Positions 57,262 to 64,000 of a stretch of DNA of 64,000 bases are shown here, piece by piece. The stretch comes from Roseomonas sp. OT10 (GTDB taxonomy: Bacteria > Pseudomonadota > Alphaproteobacteria > Acetobacterales > Acetobacteraceae). The notes below the pieces were generated by a model. It did not search any database, was not told the origin of the DNA, and was given only the letters and a program-made list of their open reading frames with translations. A program made the translations under genes and the position numbers. Position 1 is the first letter of the stretch. The number at the start of each line of letters is the position of its first letter. Location: positions 124,001-188,000 of the forward strand of contig NZ_CP087719.1 of the NCBI RefSeq assembly GCF_020991085.1. Reading direction: 5' to 3'.

Positions 57262-58244
57262 GCCGCCCTTCCGATCAGACCCGGCACCGGCGCGCCGGCG
57301 AAGAAGGAGGCCAGCGATTCCGCGGCCGCCATCTCGATCGCCTCACGCACCTGTGCGACGGCCGAGCCGAGATGCGGCGTGAACAACGTGCGTGGGTGCG
57401 CGAGCAGCGCAGGCGGGATCTCGCGCGGGCGGTCCGGAAGGGCCCAGTCCTCCATGGCGAAGACGTCGGCCGCGTATCCGCCGAGGCGCCCGGCTTCGAG
57501 GGCCGTCGCCACCGCCGCCTCGTCCACCAGCGAGCCACGCGCCACGTTCACCACGAGCGCGTGGGCCGGCAGCAACGCCAAGCGCCTCGCGTCGAGGATG
57601 TGGTGGGTGGCGGGCGTCAGCGGCAGGCCCAGCACCAGCGCATCGGCCACTGGCAGCAATTCCTCGATCGGCGCAGCGGTCACACCCGGCGGGGCCGGGG
57701 CGCCCGCGTCATGGCCAAGGATCCGGCAGCCGAAGCCCTGCAACCGCGCAGCCACAGCCTGGCCCACTCGACCGAAGCCCAGCAGCCCAACTGTCGCGTC
57801 TTCGAGCCCGGCTCCGTAGAGAATCGGCCGCCAGCCCGCGAAGCCGCCGCCGCGCACCAGCGCATCACCTACGCGCACATGCCGGCCGAGGCCGATGAGC
57901 AGCCCGACCGCAAGCTCGGCCGTAGGCGCGGTCAGCAGGTCCGGCACGACGGAGACGACCACGCCACGGCGCTCACAAGCGGCAAGGTCGAAGTTGTCGG
58001 CCCCCTTCAGCGCACAGCCAATCATGCGCAGCCGCGGACAGGCGGCGAGGAAGGCCTCGTCCACATGGTCCGTCATGAAGGCGAGCAGCCCGTCTGCCTC
58101 GGCGGCGCGGGCGCGCAGCTCCACGACCGGCCAGGGCTCGGGGCCCGGGTTCATCTCGACGGTGGCAAAGCCCCGCAGGCGCGCGAGGACGCGCTCGTGC
58201 AGTGGCTGCGTCGCGAGGATGCGAGGTGGCGGGGCGGGTTTCAT
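57258..58244 (-). CDS. ptxD: Phosphonate (phosphite) dehydrogenase PtxD
   Basis: A 328-aa D-2-hydroxyacid dehydrogenase-family enzyme that oxidises phosphite to phosphate with NAD. Signatures match PtxD closely: CALKGADNFDLAACERRGV (Lys80), PTAELAVGLLIGLGRH, and the Rossmann motif G156-F-G-R-V-G161. The catalytic residues occupy Arg236 (VARGS), Glu265 (AMEDWA) and His291 (TPHLGSAV), equivalent to PtxD Arg237, Glu266 and His292. YAADVFAMEDWALPDRPR near 257-274 is especially PtxD-like. Together with the divergent transporter genes, this makes phosphite oxidation very likely. Confidence 0.93.
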   Translation of the reverse strand: MKPAPPPRILATQPLHERVLARLRGFATVEMNPGPEPWPVVELRARAAEADGLLAFMTDHVDEAFLAACPRLRMIGCALKGADNFDLAACERRGVVVSVVPDLLTAPTAELAVGLLIGLGRHVRVGDALVRGGGFAGWRPILYGAGLEDATVGLLGFGRVGQAVAARLQGFGCRILGHDAGAPAPPGVTAAPIEELLPVADALVLGLPLTPATHHILDARRLALLPAHALVVNVARGSLVDEAAVATALEAGRLGGYAADVFAMEDWALPDRPREIPPALLAHPRTLFTPHLGSAVAQVREAIEMAAAESLASFFAGAPVPGLIGRAA

Positions 58245-58277
58245 CGAGACGTCACTCCGATAGCCGTCGTGGCCGGG

Positions 58278-58292
58278 TTATACGGCCATTAA
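58278..58292. promoter_or_regulatory. Candidate LysR box in the ptxD/ptxA divergent gap
   Basis: TTATACGGCCATTAA has TTA/TAA ends and contains the T-N11-A pattern of LysR sites. It lies 74-bp gap between divergent ptxD and ptxA, and the region is A/T-rich (58288-58300), as expected for promoters. It is the likely control point for PtxE. Confidence 0.45.
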
Positions 58293-58318
58293 ATTATCAA
58301 ACAAGCGTGGAGTTGCAA

Positions 58319-59122
58319 ATGAATGATCAAAGAGACCGCGCTGTTGCGCTACGACTGATCGCCGCTGGCGTCGTCTATCCAAATGGCACCCGCGCCCTGC
58401 ATGCCACGAGCCTCGACTTTGCCGAAGGGGCGTTCACCGTGCTGCTCGGCCCTTCGGGCGCCGGGAAATCCACCTTGCTGCGCAGCCTCAACGGCCTTGT
58501 GCCTCTCAGCGAGGGCCATGTGGAGACGAGCCGCCTTGGCGTGGTGCGCGGCACGCGCGGCTGGCGTGAGCACCGCCGCTCCACCGGCATGGTGTTCCAG
58601 CAACACCAGTTGATCGGCCGGCTGACCGCCTTCGCCAATGTGTTAACCGGCCGCCTGGGCCACCACTCGACCCTGCGCAGCCTGCTGCCGCTTTCGCCCG
58701 CCGAGAAGCACCTCGCACTGGACGCGCTGGAGCGCGTGGGCCTGCTGGAATTTGCGCTGCGCCGCGCCGACCAGCTCTCCGGCGGGCAGCAGCAGCGCGT
58801 GGGCATCGCGCGCGCACTCGCCCAGGCGCCCAACCTGATCCTGGCCGACGAGCCCGTGGCCTCGCTCGACCCCGCCACCTCCGAGCGCGTGCTGGCCCTG
58901 CTGCACGACATCTGCCGGCAGGACGGGCTCTCCGCCATCGTCTCGCTGCACCAGGTCGACCTCGCCCGCCAGTTCGCCGACCGCATCATCGGCATCGGTG
59001 GCGGGCGCGTTGTGTTCGACGGACCGCCCAAGGATCTCGATGAGGCAGCGATCCGCCGCATCTACGGCGGCACCGCGCCCACCCCCGTACATGCCACCCG
59101 CATCTTGGAGACCACGCCATGA
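58319..59122 (+). CDS. ptxA: Phosphite/phosphonate ABC transporter ATPase
   Basis: A 267-aa protein from ATG 58319, with GGAG upstream. Walker A GPSGAGKST is at 44-52, the signature LSGGQQQR at 153-160, and Walker B LILADEP near 173-180. The sequence resembles PhnC/PtxA ATPases of phosphonate-type importers. Overlaps the binding-protein gene by 4 nt, showing co-expression with ptxB and ptxC. Confidence 0.92.
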   Translation: MNDQRDRAVALRLIAAGVVYPNGTRALHATSLDFAEGAFTVLLGPSGAGKSTLLRSLNGLVPLSEGHVETSRLGVVRGTRGWREHRRSTGMVFQQHQLIGRLTAFANVLTGRLGHHSTLRSLLPLSPAEKHLALDALERVGLLEFALRRADQLSGGQQQRVGIARALAQAPNLILADEPVASLDPATSERVLALLHDICRQDGLSAIVSLHQVDLARQFADRIIGIGGGRVVFDGPPKDLDEAAIRRIYGGTAPTPVHATRILETTP

Positions 59123-59988
59123 ACCGCCGCTCCCTGCTCGCCGCACCGCTGCTGCTGCCGGCGCTGGCCGCGACCCAGGCCCATGCCCAGGCGCAGAACC
59201 CCACTCGCCTGCGCATGGCGCTGCTGCCAGACGAGAACGCCTCCACCATCATCCAGAACGCGCAGCCGCTGCGCACGCATCTGATGCAGGCGCTGGGCCG
59301 TGACGTGCAGGTGGTGGTGACGACCGACTACTCCTCCATGATCGAGGCGATGCGCTTCGGCCGCATCGAGATCGCGTATTTCGGGCCGTTCTCCTACGTG
59401 CTGGCGAAGTCCCGCGCCGAGGGCATCGAGCCCTTCGCCGTGGGTGTCGAGCGCGGCTCGCCCACCTATCGCTCCATCATCATCGCAACCGCCGACGGTC
59501 CGGTGAAGAAGCTGGAGGATGTGCGCGGCCACCCGATGGCCTTCGGCGACCAGGCCTCCACCTCCTCGCACCTGGTGCCGCGCGCCACCATCCTGCGCCG
59601 CACCGGCCTGGTGGGCGAGCGCGACTTCCGCGTGGTGCATGTCGGCACGCATGACGCGGTGGCCCGCACCGTGCAGTCGGGCCGCGCCCCGGTCGGCGCG
59701 CTGTCGGAGCTGATTTTCCATTCGCTGCTGGCACGGAATGTCATCCAGCGCGAGCGGCTGGTGGACGTCGCCTTCTCCGACCCCATCCCCAACTACCCGA
59801 TGGTGATGCAGGGCAACCTGGCGCCCGACCTGAAGCAGGCCATCCGCGACGCCTTCCTGAACCTGCGCGACCCTGCACTGCTGCGCAATTTCCGCGTCGA
59901 AGGCTTCGCCGCCACCAATGACGCCGCCTACGACGTGCTGCGCGAGACGGCGCGCATCCTGAACCTCGATCTCGGTCGGATGAGCTGA
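59119..59988 (+). CDS. ptxB: Phosphite/phosphonate-binding protein
   Basis: A 289-aa periplasmic protein with an N-terminal signal peptide (SLLAAPLLLPALAATQAHAQ, cleavage about residue 24). LRMALLPDENASTIIQNAQPL, IEIAYFGPFSYVLAK and RGHPMAFGDQASTSSHLVP are PhnD/PtxB-type ligand-binding signatures. The gene follows the ATPase gene and ends one base before the permease. With PtxD nearby, phosphite is the expected ligand, although PhnD-type proteins also bind phosphonates. Confidence 0.9.
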   Translation: MNRRSLLAAPLLLPALAATQAHAQAQNPTRLRMALLPDENASTIIQNAQPLRTHLMQALGRDVQVVVTTDYSSMIEAMRFGRIEIAYFGPFSYVLAKSRAEGIEPFAVGVERGSPTYRSIIIATADGPVKKLEDVRGHPMAFGDQASTSSHLVPRATILRRTGLVGERDFRVVHVGTHDAVARTVQSGRAPVGALSELIFHSLLARNVIQRERLVDVAFSDPIPNYPMVMQGNLAPDLKQAIRDAFLNLRDPALLRNFRVEGFAATNDAAYDVLRETARILNLDLGRMS

Positions 59989-60788
59989 TGTCGGGGACCA
60001 TGCAACAGGGCATCCTGGCGGCCGAGCGTGCCGACGGGCGCCGCCAGGCGCTGCTGGTGGTGGGCGTGCTGGCGATCTGCGTCGTGGCGCTCGCCATCAC
60101 GGGTTTCTTCGACGCGCAGCGCTTCGCCGAGGGCATCCCGGCGCTTGCGCAGCTCGGCTCGGAGATGATCCCGCCGGATTTCTCGCGCTGGCAGTCATGG
60201 GTGCGTCCGCTGCTCGATACGCTGGCCATGTCCATCGCGGGCACGCTGCTGGCCGTGATCATCTCGCTGCCGCTGGCGTTGCTCGCCGCGCCCAACACCA
60301 CGGTGCACCCGGCGCTGGGGCACGTCACGCGGCTGGTGCTCTCCTTCCTACGCTCGGTGCCGGAACTGATCCTCGGCATCATCTTCGTGGCAGCGGTGGG
60401 CTTCGGCGCGCTGCCGGGCGTGCTGGCGCTGGCGCTGCACTCGGTCGGCATGGTCGGCAAGTTCTACGCCGAGGCAATCGAGCATGTGGACCCCAAGCCC
60501 CTGGAGGCGGCGCGCGCGGCCGGTGCGACGCGCCTACAAGTCATCATGCACGCTGTGCTGCCCCAGGTGCTGCCGCAGCTCGCGGACATCACGATCTACC
60601 GCTGGGAATATCACTTCCGCGCCTCGACCGTGCTGGGCATCGTGGGGGCGGGTGGCATCGGCTTCGAGCTCATCGCGGCGCTGCGCCTGATCGCCTATGA
60701 CCAGGTGGCTGCCATCCTCATCACCATCCTGGCCTGCGTGGTGGTCGTGGACAGCCTGGGGGCGGCTCTACGGCGGCGTCTCAAGTAA
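59988..60788 (+). CDS. ptxC: Phosphite/phosphonate ABC transporter permease
   Basis: A 266-aa protein with about six membrane segments. AARAAGATRLQVIMHAVLPQ is the EAA loop that contacts the ATPase; TLAMSIAGTLLAVIISLPLALLAAPNTT is typical for PhnE/PtxC. It ends the operon. A strong hairpin lies 34 nt after the stop. Confidence 0.92.
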   Translation: MSGTMQQGILAAERADGRRQALLVVGVLAICVVALAITGFFDAQRFAEGIPALAQLGSEMIPPDFSRWQSWVRPLLDTLAMSIAGTLLAVIISLPLALLAAPNTTVHPALGHVTRLVLSFLRSVPELILGIIFVAAVGFGALPGVLALALHSVGMVGKFYAEAIEHVDPKPLEAARAAGATRLQVIMHAVLPQVLPQLADITIYRWEYHFRASTVLGIVGAGGIGFELIAALRLIAYDQVAAILITILACVVVVDSLGAALRRRLK

Positions 60789-60821
60789 GGACCGAAGAGT
60801 TCGCCGCAACGGGCGCGCCCA

Positions 60822-60847
60822 GCCGGGCACGGGAAGCCGTGCCCGGC
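60822..60847. terminator. Bidirectional hairpin between ptxC and the MFS gene
   Basis: GCCGGGCACGG (60822-60832), loop GAAG, CCGTGCCCGGC (60837-60847): a perfect 11-bp stem between two convergent operons. There is no T-tract on either side, but position and strength fit a shared terminator. Confidence 0.65.
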
Positions 60848-60920
60848 AGCCGCGCGGGAGCTGAGCGATCATCGATAGCGACCGCATATTCAAATTCATA
60901 CCACGCCCGGCACAAATCAC

Positions 60921-62150
60921 TTATTGGCAGCCCACCCTTGGGGCGTCGCCGGTCTGGCGCTCCTCCGGTGGCTTGATGTGCCGGAAAGCCCAGAGCAAGA
61001 CCAGGTCGTAGGCGATCTTGAGCACGCCGCAGAGGATGAAGGGCGCGGTCGGGTAGCCTGCCACGATGATGGCGCCTGCAATCGCAGGCCCGGCCGCCGC
61101 TGCGAGGCTGCGCGGCACCGCGGTGAAGCTCGCCGCCGCCGTCCGCTCGGCCGGTGTAACGACGGCCATGACGTAGGAGGTGCGTGTCGGCACGTCCATC
61201 TGCGACAACGCCGCTCGCGCCAACAGCAGGCCGAGCGCCCACTCCACCGTCGGCACGAGGACCGCCGCGATCAGGCACAAGCTCGACGGGATATGCGTGT
61301 AGACCATGGTGTTGATCAACCCGATCCGTCCCGCGAGCCAGGCGGCGACCGGGAAGGAGAAGGCCGACAGCACCCCTGACCAGAAGAAGAACAGCCCGGC
61401 CTGCGCCAGCGAAAGATCGAAGCGCTCGAACAGCCAAAGCGCCAGCAGCGCCTGCACCGCAAGCCCACCCGCGAAGCTGTCCACGCAGAACAGGGCGGCG
61501 AGCTTCACCACGATGCCGCGCGAGGGGCCCAGCGGCGCATGGCGTTCCCGGCGGTCCGCCTTCGGCAGCGCCAGGATTCCTCGGTAGGTCAGGAAGCAAG
61601 CGGCACCGAGGAGAGCATAGAGCAGGAAGGCCGAGCGCAGCGCCGCCATCTCCGTGACGCCGGTGCGGGCCAGAAGCTCCGGCGCGCCCGCCGTGAGGGC
61701 GCCGAAGGCGGCGGCCAGCGCGCCGACCAGGCTGTAGCGCGCGAAGACCGCCGTCCGCCGCGCATCGGGAGACGCGGCGGTGAGCATCGCCTGCTCCAGC
61801 GGCGCGAAGATGCTGACACTGCCGGCAGAGGGATTGATGGTCCCCACCAGCGCGATGAGTGCGATGGCCGCGAAGCCCGACGCCAGGGCAAACCCCAGCC
61901 CGCTGGCCGTCATCAACCCCGCCGCCAGAATCAGCAGCAGGCGCGGGTCCAGCCGCGCGCCCGCGACCCCCACGCCGAGCGTCATCAGCGCCGAGCCGAG
62001 CAGGGCCAGCGTCGCCACCGCCCCCACCTCGGCCGCGCCGAAGCCGAGCGCCAGAAGGTAGGCCGGCAGCAGCACCGCCACCAGGCCATCGCCGAAGTCC
62101 CGCAGGCCCCGCGCGACCAGGATCCGCCGGACGGGGCTGCCCCCCGTCAC
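60921..62150 (-). CDS. MFS transporter of the chromate operon
   Basis: A 409-aa protein from GTG 62150, overlapping the chrA stop as GTGA. Twelve membrane segments are visible, with RGLRDFGDGLVAVLLPAYLL at the start and PAERTAAASFTAVPRSLAAAAGP in the second half. The overlap with chrA suggests joint expression. Substrate unknown; some chr operons carry an MFS gene in this position. Confidence 0.85.
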   Translation of the reverse strand: MTGGSPVRRILVARGLRDFGDGLVAVLLPAYLLALGFGAAEVGAVATLALLGSALMTLGVGVAGARLDPRLLLILAAGLMTASGLGFALASGFAAIALIALVGTINPSAGSVSIFAPLEQAMLTAASPDARRTAVFARYSLVGALAAAFGALTAGAPELLARTGVTEMAALRSAFLLYALLGAACFLTYRGILALPKADRRERHAPLGPSRGIVVKLAALFCVDSFAGGLAVQALLALWLFERFDLSLAQAGLFFFWSGVLSAFSFPVAAWLAGRIGLINTMVYTHIPSSLCLIAAVLVPTVEWALGLLLARAALSQMDVPTRTSYVMAVVTPAERTAAASFTAVPRSLAAAAGPAIAGAIIVAGYPTAPFILCGVLKIAYDLVLLWAFRHIKPPEERQTGDAPRVGCQ

Positions 62151-63520
62151 CCGAGGACGAGCTTTGCGGCAAGCCCCACCGCCGCCGTCACGCCCAGGGT
62201 GCGGATGAGGCCGAGCTTCAGCCGGAACACGCACAGCGCGGCCAGGGCGGCGAGGGCCAGCGCCAGCACGTCCAGGCTGCCGGGCATGGGGACGTCCAGC
62301 GAGAGAGGGCCGAACCGCACCTCGCGCAGCTCGGCAAAGAGCACCCGCAGCGCGAACCACATTGCCAGGTTCAGGATGACGCCCACGACGGCGGCGGTCA
62401 CCGCGGCGAGCGCGCCCGTCAGCTTGCGGTTGCCGTGCAGCCGCTCGACGAAGGGCGCGCCCAGGAAGATCCAGGCGAAGCAGGGCGTGAAGGTCACCCA
62501 CAGCACCAGCACCGAGGCGAGCACGCCGTGGAGGATGCCCGCCGCGCCATGCCCCGCCAGGAAGCCCACGAACTGAAGCACCAGGATCAGCGGCCCCGGC
62601 GTGGTCTCCGCCAAGCCGAGGCCGACCAGCATCTGGTCGGCGGTCAGCCAGCCATAGCCCTGCACCGCCTCCTGCGCGACATAGGCCAGCACGGCGTAGG
62701 CGCCCCCCACCGTCACCACCGCCATCACCGAGAAGAACCAGGCGATGTCGGCGAAGACGCCCCCCACGGCCACCATGAGCAGCGCCGTGGGCAGCAGCCA
62801 GAGCGTCACCGCCACCCAGCCCGCACGCCAGGCCTGTGCGGCCATCCGCGCGGGGCGGCCGGGGTCGGCGGCCAGCACGGCGTCCAGCAGGGCGGGCGGG
62901 CCGTCCTTGGCCTTGCCGTGGTCGCTGGCGCGGAAGGCGCCGGGCGCCAAGTAGCCGACCAGCGCCGCGCCCAGCACCACGAAGGGGAAGGGCACGTCGA
63001 AGGCGAACAGCGCCAGGAAGGCGGCGCCCGCCATGACCCAGGCCGCCCTGGTCTTGAGCGCGCGGCGCGCCACGCGCAGCAACGCCTCCACCACCAGCAC
63101 GAGCACGGCTGCCTTCAGGCCGAAGAACAGCGCGGCCACGACCGGCACCTGGCCGAATGTGACGTAGATCACCGACAGCCCGAGCATGACCACGGCGCCG
63201 GGCAAGATGAACAGCGTGCCGGCCGCCAGCCCGCCGCGCACCCCATGCAGCAGCCAGCCGAGATAGGTGGCGAGCTGCTGCGCCTCGGGGCCGGGCAGCA
63301 GGTTGCAGAAGCTCAGCGCGTGGAGGAAGCGCGCATCGGAGACCCAGCGCCGCTGGTCCACCACCTCGCGATGCAGCAGCGCGATTTGCCCAGCCGGGCC
63401 GCCGAAGGACAGCAGGCCGATGCGCCACCAGACGCGCAATGCCTCCGCGAAGGACGGCAGTTGCGCCTCCGCCAGCGTGCGGGGCGTCGCCTCGTCCTTG
63501 TTGGTGGTGTCGGGGGTCAT
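62147..63520 (-). CDS. chrA: Chromate transporter ChrA
   Basis: A 457-aa two-domain (long-chain) CHR-family protein that exports chromate. LSFGGPAGQIALLHREVV and LSFCNLLPGPEAQQLATYLGW in the first half, and LVGLGLAETTPGPLILVLQFVGFLAG in the second, are the two diagnostic repeats. Ten or more membrane segments occur. Overlaps chrB and the MFS gene by 4 nt on each side. Confidence 0.95.
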   Translation of the reverse strand: MTPDTTNKDEATPRTLAEAQLPSFAEALRVWWRIGLLSFGGPAGQIALLHREVVDQRRWVSDARFLHALSFCNLLPGPEAQQLATYLGWLLHGVRGGLAAGTLFILPGAVVMLGLSVIYVTFGQVPVVAALFFGLKAAVLVLVVEALLRVARRALKTRAAWVMAGAAFLALFAFDVPFPFVVLGAALVGYLAPGAFRASDHGKAKDGPPALLDAVLAADPGRPARMAAQAWRAGWVAVTLWLLPTALLMVAVGGVFADIAWFFSVMAVVTVGGAYAVLAYVAQEAVQGYGWLTADQMLVGLGLAETTPGPLILVLQFVGFLAGHGAAGILHGVLASVLVLWVTFTPCFAWIFLGAPFVERLHGNRKLTGALAAVTAAVVGVILNLAMWFALRVLFAELREVRFGPLSLDVPMPGSLDVLALALAALAALCVFRLKLGLIRTLGVTAAVGLAAKLVLG

Positions 63521-64000
63521 GTCTTGCTCCCTGGTGCGGGCCAGTTGTGGGTCTCGGTCGCGGCATCGCGCGCCCAGCGGTAGAAGGCGTCGTAGAGGCC
63601 CATCGCGGCGTTGAGCTGCGCCAGATCCTCCCGATACATGCGCGAGAGGCCGAGCGAGGCGGCAAGCAGCCCCGCCGCCTCCGGCGCCAGGTCGTGCCGT
63701 GCGGTGTCGGCGCCGCGCACGATGGTGGCCAGCCGCAGCAGCGGGTCGGAGGCCAGGGCGAACTCCTCGATCATGACGTCGAAGGTGCAGAGCGCGCCGC
63801 GGTGGCTCCAGAACACGCCGTCGATGTCGAAGGGCGTGGCGCCGAAGCGCTCGGCTACAGCAGGCACCTCGGACGGCGCGACGAAGAGGAACACCGCGGC
63901 CGGATCAATGAAGCGGCGGATCAGCCAGGGGCAGGCGATGCGGTCGATTTTGGGGCGGGCGCGCGTGACCCAGACGGTGCGGCCCTGGGGGTCGCGCGGC
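63517..64000 (-). CDS. chrB: Chromate resistance protein ChrB (C-terminal part, cut by the window edge)
   Basis: The frame enters from the right edge: TRARPKIDRIACPWLIRRF precedes FLFVAPSEVPAVAERFGAT, then FDIDGVFWSHRGALCTFD and LARHDLAPEAAGLLAASLG-like segments, the C-terminal domain of ChrB-type chromate regulators. The cysteine in IACPW and the His in SHRG are conserved. It ends by overlapping chrA. ChrB senses chromate and represses the operon; the N-terminal part lies outside the window. Confidence 0.9.
   Translation of the reverse strand, partial: PRDPQGRTVWVTRARPKIDRIACPWLIRRFIDPAAVFLFVAPSEVPAVAERFGATPFDIDGVFWSHRGALCTFDVMIEEFALASDPLLRLATIVRGADTARHDLAPEAAGLLAASLGLSRMYREDLAQLNAAMGLYDAFYRWARDAATETHNWPAPGSKT

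Noticed and set aside
60921-63665. Single 914-codon frame spanning the MFS and chromate genes
   Set aside because: The upstream two thirds run antiphase to chrA, which has clear CHR signatures; only the part from GTG 62150 is an MFS protein.
1-64000. tRNA or rRNA genes, including a tRNA serving as attachment site
   Set aside because: No cloverleaf or CCA-ended tRNA-like sequence was noticed near either prophage end; a covariance search would be needed to be certain.

Overview
The window is high-GC DNA with tightly packed, overlapping genes. The codon bias, the ptx/chr cargo and the prophage proteins suggest an alphaproteobacterium, probably of the Acetobacteraceae (Roseomonas-like). That placement rests on general resemblance; there is no rRNA or other phylogenetic marker here.

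Layout. (1) 1-460: the 3' end of an IS5-type transposase and a short non-coding stretch with inverted repeats. (2) 463-10528, minus strand: a compact run of overlapping genes. Upstream lies a recombination cassette (small protein, DUF2924 protein, serine recombinase, small helix-turn-helix-like protein). Directly downstream is a three-gene restriction-type operon: a 1028-aa helicase/nuclease Res, a 951-aa DPPY methyltransferase Mod, and a DUF262/DUF1524 (GmrSD-like) protein. (3) 10656-12825, plus strand: an unrecognised 410-aa protein overlapping a gene with a C-terminal OmpR-type winged helix. Two 21-bp direct repeats follow. (4) 12917-47807: an apparently complete siphovirus-type prophage. 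Its early/replication part holds a sigma-like factor, AAA ATPase, helicase, Cas4-like nuclease, primase-helicase, a 12-copy GCGGAACTT array, a RuvC-like nuclease and two ParB-methyltransferases. Packaging and head genes follow (terminase, portal, fused protease/capsid, cement protein), then lysis and tail genes with a -1 frameshift at a GGGAAAC slippery site, and a tailspike. Two reverse-strand cargo genes (NYN-domain protein, YnfA) sit in the tail region.

(5) 47864-51363: a probable nickel/cobalt homeostasis cluster. A CsoR/InrS-type sensor is transcribed away from a His-rich secreted protein, a HupE/UreJ protein, a membrane-anchored protein and an MFS exporter with a His-rich tail. An operator lies inside the promoter spacer. 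(6) 51414-56318: an MFS exporter, a methyltransferase, DsrE, a VTT-rhodanese fusion and a sterol-desaturase-like protein on the minus strand. An ArsR-rhodanese regulator diverges from them, with a perfect palindrome in the shared promoter; this looks like a sulfur or persulfide response unit. (7) 56416-60788: a phosphite uptake and oxidation locus, ptxABC diverging from ptxD and a LysR gene, with the PtxD catalytic residues conserved. (8) 60921-64000: a chromate resistance operon (chrB, cut by the window edge; chrA; an MFS gene). The right flank is therefore a set of inorganic stress and nutrient islands beside a prophage that carries, or sits next to, a restriction system.

No rRNA, tRNA or CRISPR array was seen.
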